The notes beneath the pieces were generated by a model, which worked only from the letters and a program-made list of their open reading frames with translations, had not been told where the DNA came from and ran no database searches. This document shows, in pieces, positions 35,913 to 49,304 of a stretch of 64,000 nt of DNA. The position numbers were made by a program, and so were the translations under genes. The DNA comes from Lycocorax pyrrhopterus obiensis (taxonomy: Eukaryota; Chordata; Aves; Passeriformes; Paradisaeidae): the NCBI GenBank assembly GCA_014706295.1, contig JACSVZ010000014.1:70025541-70089540 (forward strand). The letters run 5' to 3'. Position 1 is the stretch's first letter, and each line of letters begins with the position of its first letter.

Positions 35913-38900
35913 TTTTAAGAAGTTGAATGGACATTTCTTGGAAATTGGACATTATCTTATTTAGATATGGTTAAAATACTGATTTAGGTTAGGCAGAAGA
36001 ATTAAAAAGCCTCACAGGATTCTCCCCAGCCCTATTTTCTCTTCCAGCCATGGAAAAGGTTAGCCCCCTTTCACATAATTTGAATTTTTATTTTCTTCAA
36101 TGCCTGTTTATCAAAGGACTTGCATCTGTGTCTGCACAAAATGTGTTTTTCCCCCTTTCATTTATGCTCATTTGATCTTTGAATGTGATAGTCACATTCT
36201 TACTGTCTCATGTGACTGCTTACATTCAGCTGTCCCAAAATCAGTTCCCTCACAAAAATTAATCCTATGGGCAAAGTACTCAGCCCAATCTTCTTTTTTT
36301 TTTTTCTGATTAATTATTAGTAATTTTTCATTGCAAACACTTCACTTCTACAAATCATTTAGCTGAACTACACAGGGTAAAATGTTCTAAGGATTTGTGC
36401 ACAGCACTTTGATATGGAAGGCACAGCTGTAACTGAAAGATTTGCTCAAGCAAAAGAATTGTGACGTTAAATTTCAGTATTTCTTTCACCAGGTTATCTA
36501 AATCAGATGAGGAGAAGTGCGTTTAGAAGTGTGCCTACAACTCAACGGCAAGTTCATCTCCAATATAGAAAAAGATGACTTATTTATTCATGCTTTATAC
36601 AACAAATAGTCTGTATCATGAGTCAAAAACCAAACCAACAAACAAACAAACCCCAAAAAAGCAACCATACTATTTTACATTTAAGACTAGTGATCAAAAT
36701 ATTAGGTTTTTCAGGCTCTACACATTCTGTCCCGTGTTCCAGCCCCTGAAGGAGTTTTGAATGCGGTGAAATTAGACCTTCTAAAGCAGAACAGAAGACT
36801 TGCACAATTTAATTTCCTATGAAGTACTGTGATACCTTACTGATATTAGTGGTGTATAATGATTTCATTTTATTTTGGTTTCAAAAGATGGAATTATTTC
36901 CAAGAAACTTGAAGTACCTAGAATATCACACGCAGCTGCAAGGCTAGCTCTCCTTTCCTTCACCCCTAAATCAAAACTATTTTCCTCTTGATTGTCAGTA
37001 GCAGTGCAATTTTGTTCAGCTTTTTTTGTTTATAATTTCTTTGCTTTCATTATCCTAATACCTTTGGGGAAATAATTTTATAGTGGAAAATGTGATATAG
37101 AGATTGGACTGAATAGGGAAAAATCATCAACGAAATTACAAAATATGGAATAAAACCATAACTATAAAGCATTGTAGCATCTTTGCCTGAAAGCTGGGCA
37201 ACACTGGACCTAAAAGCAGTCTGCTAATGTGACTTTATTCCTACTTTGTATTTTTTCCTCAAAAAATAGCGAGAATGAGACCCATAGAAAAACCAATTGG
37301 CTGCAGACCTGTAAGTAGTGATACCTTAGAAAACGGTTGCTGATTAGGTAAAATTTTACTCTTGATATGCACTACAGAGTCTCACAAAGGAATTAAACCA
37401 TGAAACCGTCCATGGTGAGCTCCTTGCTGAAGACAGTCTATCAATTTATTTTTTTTTTTTAAATATTGCTATCACTGAAAATTTCCATATGCCTTATCTA
37501 GACAGAATTCTTGAAAGGATGTTTATAGACGTCCTCTGGGATAGGCGACATGTCAGACTGACATTAAATACCCTGTTGCAAAATCTCGGTGGTTAAAATA
37601 TATTGAAGCAGGTGGCAGAGCTCTTACTATACCAAACAGAAAACATGGTATTTTTCTCTCTGCTTTAAAAGGAGTAGAGAAGATCCTGCTCTCCCCACTG
37701 ATGCTCTCGCTCATGCTGAAGCCCTGCTCAGTTCCTCCATCCCTCAGAAGCCTGAATTGCGTCATTTCTTATTGGATATTATCATCACTAATTTGAGATC
37801 ATAATTGAGCAATGTGCTTTCAGGGCTGACATAAAACATTTGGAGCCCATATGGGAGAGCTTGTCTTGCCTCACGGTGCTCTATAAAAACCAGCTCGAGC
37901 TTCCTTAAGCAGAACAACTGAAGCCCGGGGATGTAACACAACATTTTCATCCTTCAGAGCTAGTCAATTTGCCATGAAGATGCTGCCCACTTCTCGTCTG
38001 TGCTACCCTGCCCTTTGCTGAGCTCGTGGATCATCTCTGTCTGTGTTAACTGCTACCGGCCCCCAAAGGTGTATATGCTAAGAATAATAGTGGAGACAGT
38101 TGACTGGAGAAAATTGAGTGTTCTACATATTGACCTGTCCTCTAGATCTCCTTTTGTGTTTCTATAACTAACATTATTTGGTATTTTTGTTCACAAATAG
38201 GAGGTTCTGGTAGAAAAAAGATTATTTATCACTTTGAGTTGCTTTGGGGTTTTTCTAGGGTAAATATTTTTTTTCCTTTTTTTAACAGCTTTAAGAAAGT
38301 GCAATAATAATAAAAAAGGATGTAAACCATTTTTCTAGCCTTTATAAAAAATAGAGAACTGTATTTCAGTTACCATACCTTTGTGGTGAACATTCAGATG
38401 AAATTGAAACATGCAATTTTATGTGAAATTTCTCTTTACATAGCCAACTACACATTCCCTACTAAACAATATTTCGACTTCACCTCCACAATTAGTTTGG
38501 TCTTCCACAGAGTTAGTCAATAGAATAAAAATATACAAGACATCTGCATATTTGTAATATGAGATAGAGCAAGCTGGTGAACAAAACCAGTAGTCTAAGC
38601 ACTGAATCCTGCATTACTTTTGGTTCTTTCATCAGCTGCCTTTACAAATTAGAGTGGAAAACTGCCATCCTGACACCTTGGCATTTTTGCATTCACTTTG
38701 CAGAGGTGTAGATAACAGTGGGTGCACAGCAAATGGGAATTGTTGGTTGCATGGTTTCCTCATGTACATGTGTTTTGCCGGAGTATCAGGCTGGGTGGAC
38801 GCGTTAAAATAAAACACAACGCACATTTAGATTAAATTTGCCTCTATCATGAGTCCCAGTCCTGCCGTTATCACCTCCCAGAAGGATGCTGCTTTATCAG

Positions 38901-41900
38901 TCTCTCATTAAATGTGAGCAGTTATTTCGTGTCTCCCCCTTACTGCCTACATTTTAATTTTCCATATTCCCCTCGCACTGCAGACAACTTGTGGGCTCCG
39001 CGTGTGCATGGTGGCATTTTCACACTGAGCAGCCTGATCTGCTGGCCCACGGAGCGTCACTTGATTTGTGGCTGCACATTATCGCCAGCCTCACTCATTC
39101 TCTCAACTTGGAGAAGAGAACGATGATTTCATACAACTTAAAGGTGTTTCACCAGGGATGTATTCGCTCCAACAAGCTGTGGGTATAATGACAGCCGACC
39201 CCTCCATGTTGCAGGAGGCCTCCCCCTGGATGAATCCCCTTCTCTGGATCGACAATTTTCCTCCTTTGGTGCGAAGTGCTGGCATACAGGGCTCACTATC
39301 ATGCTGATAATTCAGTAAACAGCGAAATTAAATCTTCTGACAGTTTCCTACAGGAATTTCATTAACTGTAGGCCCCATTATAGAACTTGATTGCAACTAC
39401 AGCACAGGGATGCTATTCAGCTGCCTTATGGAAAACATGCCCTCCCCTTCCTTCTCTACTGGGATGGTCTGTTCTGCATAGGTTTACATGTGCTTCCCAT
39501 CTCTTGGCAGGCAATGTTTGTTTTTCCCAGGACTTTGAACTCCTAAGTGCTTTTGAACATATAACAAGAATTGGGTATTTATCCTCCATATGTGTTGTAG
39601 AAGGACACAGTTCCCCATCACAGTGCACTGAAATGTGTGCAGGAAATTCAGATACGTTTGGTTATCTAACAGCAAGTCATGTTTTGCAAACCGTGACTAG
39701 CTTGGTACAAGTGAAACAGTTTCAGAAGCTTTAGATCCACCAAAAGAGAAAGTCCAACTACAAAGAATCACTTGAAAACTTAACCGATAGAAAGGAAAAA
39801 ATGTAAAAGAGAGGAAAGTCAGGAATGAGTTCCACAGTGATGCTAAAATGCTTATGGCTGGTGGGGAGAAAACTATGAAACAATAAGGAAATTGGTAGGT
39901 TTGTGAGGCAGAACTATAATCAAAGGATGGATATTTGTCATGGCCTGAAAAGGCAGGGTATTGTCAATGGTGGTTTGGGAGAGGCTACACCCATTTGTAC
40001 GTGATGGCAGAATATTCAGGAAATGTTCCGAGACACATTTTAAGATTGGAGAGAAGAGAGCAATCAGTGTGGTTAATCTGGGAATAATCCACACGGAGGC
40101 TGTGGTTTAAAACATGAAGATTGCCAAGAATAAGGTTATAGGATCTGCAATCTGCAGCAGTGGAGAAGCAGGCTTACCTCTGAGAGGGGACTGCATAGTG
40201 TAGAGTGTGTCTTTAAGAAGCTGAGAAGAAAGAAGTAAGAGCAAACAACATAATAACCCTTTATGATACCACCAATTACTGCATGGGAAGAGTCAGGGAA
40301 AGAGTAAATGAGATCCTCACTAGCCTGAGGTGTAAGAGGAATAATGGTTGTATCAGGAAAAGAACCAGCTTTGTTGACAAGTGAACAAATATCAAGGAAA
40401 ATAAAAATTTAGGGAAGCTCCTTCGGAGGAAAAAAAATTGCAAATTAATAATAAAAAATATATAATTTCTCCTTTCAAACGCACTTGCAAAAAGCAGCAG
40501 TGATTTAAACCTATATTTGGACCCACAGATGAGTGTCTTTGCAGCACCTCATCGTGGATCTTCAGCCTGGTGCAGCTTTGATCACACTGGTTGGGGTGAA
40601 CTGTGTTTTTCCCCCTGCAGCCATTGTTTTCAAAGAGCAGAAAGGTCTAAGAGGCTAGAGTGGAGCAGAGGCAAGCTGCCCTCTTTATAGGGCAACACCT
40701 CGAGTGTCCCACGAAATGAGACCTCTGACCATTCTCTGTTGTGGGATCTCACCAAGCAGCCCTTTGGTGAAGCACAGGCTGGCCTTGTATTTTCGTCTCT
40801 TCTGGCAGAGGAGACGGCAGCCAGGCGTGGGAGTTGGCAAGTCAGCTTGGTGTTTTTCGAGGGGAAAGGTCTTCATCTCCCTTCTGACTTCCAGGCTGCA
40901 AAGATGCCAAGGAAGAACCTGAACACTTAAAACGAGCAAGTGGTTTTGCTGTGCGAGACATGAGCGTGGCCTAAAGCATCTCTGTGTGGGTCCAGAGGCA
41001 CAAAACTGAGCCTTTGTTACTTTGCTCTGCCGAAACCTTTCCTGAGCTGATTCAGCTGCCAATGCCAACACGCTAATTCCACCTGTGGAGTCAAAAACAG
41101 CCAAACATGACTGTGATCATATCAGTCCCTTGGGCTGTGGGACTTGAAAACCTTCTTCAGCCGTGCAGTTGAGTGGGCCAAGGATGTTCCAGGCTGCCTT
41201 CGACACTTTTTTCTCCCACAACCTCCTCCAGGTGCAATGCCATCAAGGAATAAGGAAAATATTTTGTGCATTGTTCAGTCACAGTTCATGACTACACCAT
41301 GAAGCTACTGAATTGTGCTGGACTTGTTTCAGTGCCGGGGCTCGTTTGTTGACCTGGATTCACGACGTGCTTTGAGACCGAGAGTACCAACCTGTGCCAA
41401 AGCCACAAAGTGAACAGGCATTTTGTCCCCACCTTATCAGGGTCAATCCACACAGGTTATCATGGAGGCTGACCAAATTCTTTGTCATTTTTTCTCCACC
41501 AAGGCTGACTGGTCCCTTTCAAACCTACCTGAAAGCCAGATTTCCGGCATGAATTGGCCTGAAATCCTCAGTTAAAGAAGGTTTATACTTCAAGGGACAA
41601 ATCAGATGAGATATATTAAAATAAAAACAGCAGGTAAATATATTTTTAAAACCCTTTGAGAAGTTTGTACAAGTTCAAAAGGGTACGCCTGGAACTGGAA
41701 TTTGGTGTTTGTACCAAACTCTTTACTCACAATGTCTTATCCAGCTTCTTTCTCTGTGGGCATTGGGAAAATCTCAGCTGTGTGTGGTCTCCAGTACATA
41801 TGGGAGACAGAGCTGGAGCCCAAACTGTCTGTGTTTGTATCTGCATTTAGTGTCTTCAGCAGAGATTTTCATCAGTCTCTTCCCAGTCCTGCTACACCTC

Positions 41901-43661
41901 GCTGTACTTCTGCAGAAGTTCTCACAGAAACTGCCAGAGCTCAACTCGTTGATCTCTCCCATTCCTTCCAAGCCCCCTCAACCAATTAACCTCCTACAGA
42001 ATAAAATCTGGCTCACAAATGGAGCCTGGAGTTGAATCAGACGGCATAAAGCATCATCTAAGACGTAATGTTACTTTTTATCGATTTCTGCTGCTTAGTT
42101 TTTTTCGGGTCAGTCCTTGCTATTACTGCCCACAGGTCCTATTGTTCATTTTTGTATGCCTTGGATTATCAATAATGACTGAACTATTTTCAACTCTCTG
42201 AAGTATCTGATTATTTATAGACTTCTGAAGCCAATTGGAAGCATCCACTTAGACAGGTCTTAACTATTATTTGGTCCTATCTGGCATCCTCTTCAAGTAA
42301 ACAACAAAAAAAAAAAAGGTCATTTTTCTTGAAATAATAAGGACACTGGTAAAACTACCACCAAAGTACCTGCTAGAACTTGGAAACGAGGATTAGTGTA
42401 TATCAAATACCCTGTGCCTAGGAAAAAAAAGTAATTTCTAAACTTGCATCTCTTCCCTCACTCAACTACTCCCCCAGTTCCTGTGAGAATGTTCCTGAAT
42501 TTCCAGGGCAATGATGTCCTGTTTCTGGGTGACCCAGTGACATGGGGGAAGCACTGATGCACTGACTAACCTTGTACCATGCGTACAGGATATTGCTCTG
42601 GTCTCTCTGTTGCTGTCAGGAGTGTGATCATTAATTAGTAACGATAATTGTTGCGATACACTTCAGCTGCTTCTGTTTCCACGCGTACTTGAAGGAACAA
42701 CACCAGGCACATCTGCAGCAGGTTTTGCCTCCTCCAAAACAAGGCAGGGCAGGGACTTCTGGGGTGCCCCTCTTAGTTTGACAGGTTTCTTCAAAAGTGA
42801 TTAAGCTCCACTTTTCCATTTAGGATTCCTCCACTTAGGAAGTGTCATCCAGCATGTGTTTGATAGCAGCACAGTGAGGAACTGATGCAAAGGAGATGAC
42901 CTACAGGAAAGGTTAAGGAAAAAAATCTTCTGTTTACCAGACAACAATTGATATTCCTCCATTCTGACATGTTTTGACGGTAGATGGCTTAAGAGGAAGG
43001 CAGGAAGCCAACTGTTGACTTGCAGTACCTAGCAACCAGTTAGGGCTTGGAGGGAATGCGTCCTGCCTTTGGAACAGCTGACTTAGTTGGGAGTTTTAAG
43101 AAGTGTGTCTGCACCATAGCTAGACCTTGGGCAGTGACAGTGTGATGAAGTTGTTGGCATTCTTTGTGACTTGCACATGTGTCTTGAGTAGAATTTTTAA
43201 ACTTCACTCTATGAGGTGTCTGTAGAGATAAAAAAGGTGAGTCAATAATTATGGAAGGGGATGCATCAGGGTATGAAGATGCTTGCTGTGGAAGAAGTGC
43301 TGCATTCTTGCAGGAAGCTCATTAACCTCTGAAAATGTGGGTTTGGTCCCTCTTGCTGCTCTTCCTGTTTTCCACAGGTTTGGGTTTCCTCTGTAGTCAG
43401 TGACCAAGAAAGCACTTCAGCAGTTGCTGCTTGGTAAGGCAACCTCTCTGGCTTTCCACAAATTTGACTCAAAAGTTATGACATCAGATTGTTTGTCATG
43501 GTGAGCACGTTTCTACCCTTTACATCTTTGGGACACGCCAAAATTCTTTCCTGCTGCCATTTTACTCCTTTTCAGTTGTGACAGTGGCAAGGAACTTGAC
43601 AGTTCCTTCTCAATAAAAAACTGCCAGTGAACAGGACAGAATTACCTATGAATGAGGAGAC
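35913..43661. other. non-coding, mostly unique AT-rich DNA
   Basis: Nearly 8 kb with no supported gene and very little repeat. Short T or A runs occur near 36294, 37446, 38268 and 42306. A TATAAAAA word at 37882-37889 lies in an otherwise ordinary context. The stretch 39070-39360 is less AT-rich, has GGTGTTTCACC at 39145-39155, and looks like a possible conserved element. No frame resembles a known protein. Confidence 0.65.
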
Positions 43662-44440
43662 ATAGAATCCTAGAATTATAGAGCAGCCTGAGTTGGAAAG
43701 GACACAACTCCTGGCCCTGCACAGGACCACCCCAAAAATCACACCATGCTCCTGAGAGTATAGTCCAAATGCTTCTTGTACTCAAGACAGGCTTGATGCT
43801 GTGACTACTTCCCGGTGGAGCCTGTTCCAGTGCCCAAACACCCTCTGGGGGAAAAATTTTTTCCTAATATCCAGCCTAACCCCCCTGACACAACTTCAGG
43901 CCATTCCCTGGGTCCTGTCCCTGGTCACCGCAGAGCAGAGGTCAGAGCTGCCCCTCCTCTTCCCGTCACGAGGAAGCTGCAGAGCTGCAGTGAGATCTGC
44001 CCTCGGCCTCCTCTTCTCCAGCTGGACACACCAAGTGCCCTCAGCCGCTCCTTACACGGCTTCCCCTCAAGGGCCTTCACCATCTTCACAACCCTTCTTT
44101 GGACACTCTCTAACAGTTTAATGTCTTTTTTAAGTTGTGGTGCCCACAACTGCCCCCAGGACTTGAGGTGAGGCTGCCCCAGCCCAGAGCAGAGCAGGAC
44201 GATCCCTCCCTGGCCCGGCCGGCCATGCTGGGCCTGGTGCCCCCAGGACAGGGATGTCCCTCCTGGCTCCAGGGCACTGCTGGCTCAAGTCCAACTGGCC
44301 ATTGACCAGGACTCCCAGGTCCCTTCCCCACACCACTGTTGTCCAGTGTATCATTCCCCAGTCTGTCCATATATCCAGGGCTGCCCCATCCCAGGTGCAG
44401 CACACAGTACTGTTTTTCTTGATCACTCACTTCCATCCCA
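43662..44440 (-). mobile_element. CR1 LINE, 5'-truncated, about 0.8 kb
   Basis: The 3' end repeats CATAGAATCCTAGAATTATAG lie at 43661-43681. They are followed by the antisense of the CR1 3' region: GAGCCTGTTCCAGTGCCCAA, TTTTTTCCTAATATCCAGCC, CTCCTCTTCTCCAGCTGGAC, CACAACCCTTCTTTGGACAC and TGGTGCCCACAACTGCCCCC. It continues into GCTGCCCCATCCCAGGTGCA, and the match fades near 44440. The sequence is GC-rich compared with its surroundings. Confidence 0.95.
43925..44149 (-). pseudogene. CR1 ORF2 remnant, C-terminal end
   Basis: The minus-strand frame begins MWAPQLKKDIKLLESVQRR (residues 1-19), then KMVKALEGKPCKERLRALG (22-40). This is the conserved CR1 ORF2 C-terminal segment 'WAPQYKKDI.LLE.VQRRATKMVKGLE...YEERLR.LGL'. 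The remainder (GRGQISLQLCSFLVTG) follows 'RGDLI.VY..L.G'. The frame lacks the upstream domains and is inactive. Confidence 0.92.
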
Positions 44441-45421
44441 TTTTGGGTTTGTCTTTTACTCAGAGTTTACCGAGGTTCTTGAGAGATTACTCATGACTGC
44501 CAAGATGCTGAGTGGCCCTTCAGCCATGCCCACATGAGCTATGTCTGGACCTGAGCGTATCCAAGCAGCCCAAGGGCTGTAATTTGGAGAAAATAATGAA
44601 AACAGAACCTATTGGACACTGGACAAAAAGGCACAGAAGCGTGGCCCCTGTCCAGACTCAAACCCCGTACACTAAGGTGAATAAAGGATTAGAGCCAAAG
44701 CCAGGCAAAAGCCTTGTTCAGACCTTAATTGGAGTTGTATTAGTACTCCTTAGGGTTGGTATGACACAGCACTGGGAGCTCCTTTAGTGTGCTCCACCAG
44801 GGACTTAAAAACAATTAGTCCCTAGGTTTGATAAGCGCTCACCTCAGCCCTGCTCTAAGTAAGCTCTTCCATGACTTTCACAAGCCTCTGAGGCTCCTGT
44901 GACAACGTGATTGATGCCCAAGGGGCCTTTCCAAAATGAGGGTGGGGTGGGAAGCCTTCTGGATGTGAAACCCCAGGCCACTCCATGGTTTGGAAAGAGG
45001 CACTGAAAGAGCTACCAGCACCTGCCAGGTGGTGGGAAAGGGTGGCAGGAGGAGACAGGGGGAAGCATGCTGCGAGGGCAACAAGCCAAAACAACTCCAA
45101 GGCAACACGTATGATGGTCAGCAAGCACCTGCACAGCCACTGGGACCTTTCTGCAGTTTCCTTGGGTGGCAAAAAGGTTTTTTGGGGTCTGCTCTGTGTC
45201 TTGATGTCACGCTGTTACTACCATTTCTTCTTTCCCCAGCATTACAGCTAGTCATGTCAGTTCTTGTGATGCCCTAAATCTCTGAATGCTTCATGACCAG
45301 GCCTTGAAATGAGCTCCACTCAGACATTTACAGGAACATTTGCAAGTTCATTTATTTGTCAAATTGTAGTTTCAAATTATTAGCAGATTCGTGTCTCCAG
45401 CCCACTGCCATTCCAGAGACC

Positions 45422-45441
45422 AAAAAAAAAAAAAAAAAAAA
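45422..45441. repeat. A20 tract
   Basis: Twenty uninterrupted A. No recognisable parent element precedes it. Confidence 0.95.
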
Positions 45442-48400
45442 GTAACAGAAAACTGAGAAAAAGTCCAAATATTTTCATTCAACTTTTTTTATAATGAAGA
45501 ATTTTGGGGTAATGTTCTGCTTCAGCATGTAATTAAATGTGAGTTCTCTGAAGCAGAAATTCCACCTTTTCCCTAACTTAAAACATCTGATCCTGAATGA
45601 GATTCTGCAGGCAAGCAAGGTTAGTGTGTGTGCAGAAAAGCAGAGGAATTAAGTTTTAAGAAAAAGCAAAGCATCTAAGCACGATTATTTAAAGGAAAGA
45701 TAAGAAAAATATGCTAGTTATTGCCAGGCTCTAGGTGCACCTCTGCTGATGGCTGCTTTGCTTTTTTGAGCAGGTTTTGCCTTTGAGTACAGCTTCTGAA
45801 TTTTCCATGCATCTGCATTTGGAAGGGAACTGGCATTACCTCTCTTCATCCCCTTGCTGAAAATGGGACAGAAAAGCCCCGTTTCACACCACAAGACAGC
45901 CACAGTCAGATATGGAACCAGGTCACTGAGGCATCACTTTCCTCTCTCACCACGGGCCACATTTCATCACTGAGCCTGAAAGAATTTGGCTGCTCGGCCC
46001 TTGTGGCATCCACTTGAGGCAGGATATTCCAGTCCTGCACAGCGTGCCTGTGCCTTTGCAAACCTGGTGAGCCTCCCCTCAGACTCTTACAGCAGAAATT
46101 GTTAAAAAGTCTGAAATGTAAAGTGCTTTATTGTGAAATCTCTGCTGCAGCCTCTGCAATTTGGAGAGTTATTCTATTTGGTATTGCTAGAGCTCTCACT
46201 GTGATATACTTTAGAATAATGAGACATCAATTCTCAGTCAAGAGGCTATTTAAAAACACTCCTAATTTGGTGGGTTGTGCAGATGCATTAGTTCATTCAA
46301 CACAACTTTTGCCACTTATGCTGGTGGTGGGACAGGTGTTGTACCCCCTGTCTTTGAGATTCTCCCTTTCTTTCTAGGAATAACTGGTGTATTCGGCATT
46401 CTTTCTTATCAACTGAGCTTTAGTGTTGAGAACCAGACTGCATATGTAAACGTCCAAAGGAGATAGGGGACTTTTTGGAAATTAGATGGACCAAAAAAAC
46501 TTCTTGAACACTGGATTTTTAAAAAATATCAGGTCCTTTTGGCTTCACCCCGAGTGATGGAGGGCCAAGCCCCACGGCATTCAGTGATGCCTGCAGGACC
46601 ACATCTTTGTCAGTAACACTTCTGCTCTAGTTTCCTTGCTGCATGGAAAAAACTACAGGGAAGAAAGATTTTCCCATTTCTCCTCACTCCTAACCCATCC
46701 AGACCTGTAGTGAGAGAGAGTCTGAGTGCTTCTTTAGTGTTAAATGGATGCTACCAGGATCCTGGTCAGGGGCCAGGAAAACACAAAACAACAGAGGCTT
46801 TGTGCAGACAAGAGACTGAGTTCCTCCAGGAACAGAAAAGCAGCTGCTGATGGGACAGCAGGAATTTTTGTTCCTGCATAAGGCTGTCCAGCTAACCGTG
46901 CAAAATATAAATTTGATGGCCAGATATGGATCAAACAAAACCCACAGCAGAATCCCACTTTGCAGCAGCATCCCTACAGATGCCAGTGTCTGAATGGGTA
47001 AGGAGAGCAGCCATATCTTGAGCTGCAGGGTGATGAGAAGTGCTCATGGTTGCTGCCAAGCTGCATCTGCTCTGCTGTGAAAGGAGGCTTTCATCTCTAT
47101 GCCTAGTGGTCACAGAAAAAAAAAATCTTCACTGCTTTTGCCGGAAAGATCACCTTCTCTCGTCCCCTGTGTGAAACAGGTGGTGGATGTGGTAGCTTTT
47201 ATTGTTTATGGTGAAAAACTAAATTCCTGTAAGTGGGTTATTTTGGTGTGTTTTAATTTTGTAAACTGTTTTCCACCCCAGTATCCCAAGAGCATGAGCA
47301 GCCACTGACGAACGAGTAAAAGTGTCTCAATTATGTGCATGATGAATTGAATTCCAGTATGTTTTACAGAAATTTCCCTTCTGCAAGCGTTGTGTGGTGG
47401 TGTTCAAATGGATGGGGTTTTTAAGAAAAGCTGGAGGTTAAAAAAAGCAAATGAGATCTATTAGGCCTTGGAGAACTGTTGAGCTACAAGGGCTAAGAAT
47501 GGAGGTGAAGGGGAAATGCATTTAGGTGCTTTTAGATGAACCAAAGTGTCTTTGCAGTGGACCCTAAGAATTGAGGGGGGGAGAATGGAGAAGGGCCCAA
47601 ACATTCCAGATGTACAGAGATCATGCAGTTGTAGGAGAGACTAGGGATTCAAATTACGGATCGAGGGGAAGAAGCTCATGCTCCTATTTGCTCTGTCTGA
47701 GAATCCTTTGGGTGGGTTTGCTTGTAGAAGAGCCCCCCCAGAAAAATCTCTTAATGGCAGGACCACAAGAGAGGGAAACCTTTGAAAGGTCTGCTCTTGA
47801 GTCAGCAAACAGAGTAGGGGAACATCCAGGGGGAGGCTTTTGTGGACAGCTGGTTCCTCTGGAGTGGCAAGATTAACTCTGACCTTGCTAAGTGATTCAC
47901 CAAAAGAGATTTCTGGAGCACGTCGGGGTGTGACTGCTGGAACACAAAATTGTCATGCTCTGTCCACACTGGGATGTGCACGGGAGCAACAATGTCCTGT
48001 TCCTGCCATGAGTTGTTCAGCTGAGGGCTCTACATCCGAAAAAATCAGGTCCCAGTGCTTTAACATGGTGGTGTGAATCTGGAAGCATCCTAAACATCAA
48101 GTCACCTCTGAAATGATGGCTTTGATGGGTAAAGACCTCAGTTGTTCTGCTGGGACAAAAGAACATTTGTGAACTTCTGTAGGACCCTGAGTTCTGCACA
48201 GGAAAGCAGAGATGCAGAGCAGAGTTCTGCTGCAAAATTCAAATCATGCTTTCGTTCCACCTAAGCCCCTGGGAACACGAGGGAGTTTACACTGTTCTGT
48301 CAGGAGCCTGGGACCCAGTGAACAACAACAGCTGGACGTGTTGAGGCTGATGTCAGCTTCTGGATCGTCTCCTTTGGCAGCCTGAGTCACTGCTCTCAAA

Positions 48401-49283
48401 ATGATCCTGTGCACCCTGCGGGTGGAGTGTGGGACACTCAGGGCTGCAAGGTAAAACCGTTCATGGATGGTCCTGGTTCTGTGTCAGAGGGCACCTTGCT
48501 GTTTTGTGAGGCCTTTCCTCCCTGCAGGCCTGGGTGGTAAGAGTGAGAAGGTTTTTCTCATCTCAGCAATCAGATTTATGTCTTCACCCCATCCATATGT
48601 CATGCCACAGCCTCTTAGATAACCCCTGTGCTTACAGGTTTCAATCCACCTTCAGATTTGGCCCCCTGACCTCCATAGGAAGGCAAGGAAAAAAAAAAGT
48701 CAGGCATAGCATGGATTGAATGACATGTGAGACCCAAAAAGTCATGTTTGGCAGGGCTGGCGCCTGGATTGGAGTCTTGGACTCTAGCTCACAGCTTGCT
48801 GAACTACTTTTGTATTCCACTGTGAAGATGAATCACTCTAAAAGACACCCATATAACAAGTTCTGGAGGGTTCTTCCCACTCAGGAAGGTTCTAGGCCTT
48901 TTTTTATATTTCCATAACCTTGGTGTCCCTGGCGGGACAGCACACATACGGGATCACAAGATGCTCTGCTCAGCTTATGGTCAGTTTTAAAGAAGAGCTG
49001 GATCTAAACTGCTTGGTGAACACATTTTTTTTGGTTGAGACATCCACAAGAGGCCCACAGAGCTTCTCAGAAAAGGGGGATGAGCTCAGCAGAGAGGTGG
49101 ATGGGCTCTGTGGCTCAGCAGAAGTTCAGAAGGCTTTGTGTAAACGCACTGGGTGCAGCTGCAAGGCAGCCTCTGCTCTCCCTTCAGAGGTGCAAGGGGC
49201 CGGTGGCTGCAGCAGGCAGTGCCAGCTGAGATGTGCACAGGCTGCAAAAAGACCTTCAAAGCATCTCACTCCTCGCCATTACC

Positions 49284-49304
49284 AAAAAAAAAAAAAAAAA
49301 AAAA
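49284..49304. repeat. A21 tract
   Basis: Twenty-one uninterrupted A preceded by CGCCATTACC. A nearby T-rich and C9 tract follows at 49390-49417. Confidence 0.95.

Noticed and set aside
37882..37889. TATAAAAA word as a TATA box (also TATAAAA at 23808-23814)
   Set aside because: Such words are common in AT-rich DNA, and no initiator, downstream exon or CpG context supports a promoter.
45841..45940. Possible further MIR fragment (AAAATGGGACAGAAAAG and a TGGAACCAGGTCACTGAG-like stretch)
   Set aside because: The segments do not follow the MIR consensus order on one strand convincingly.
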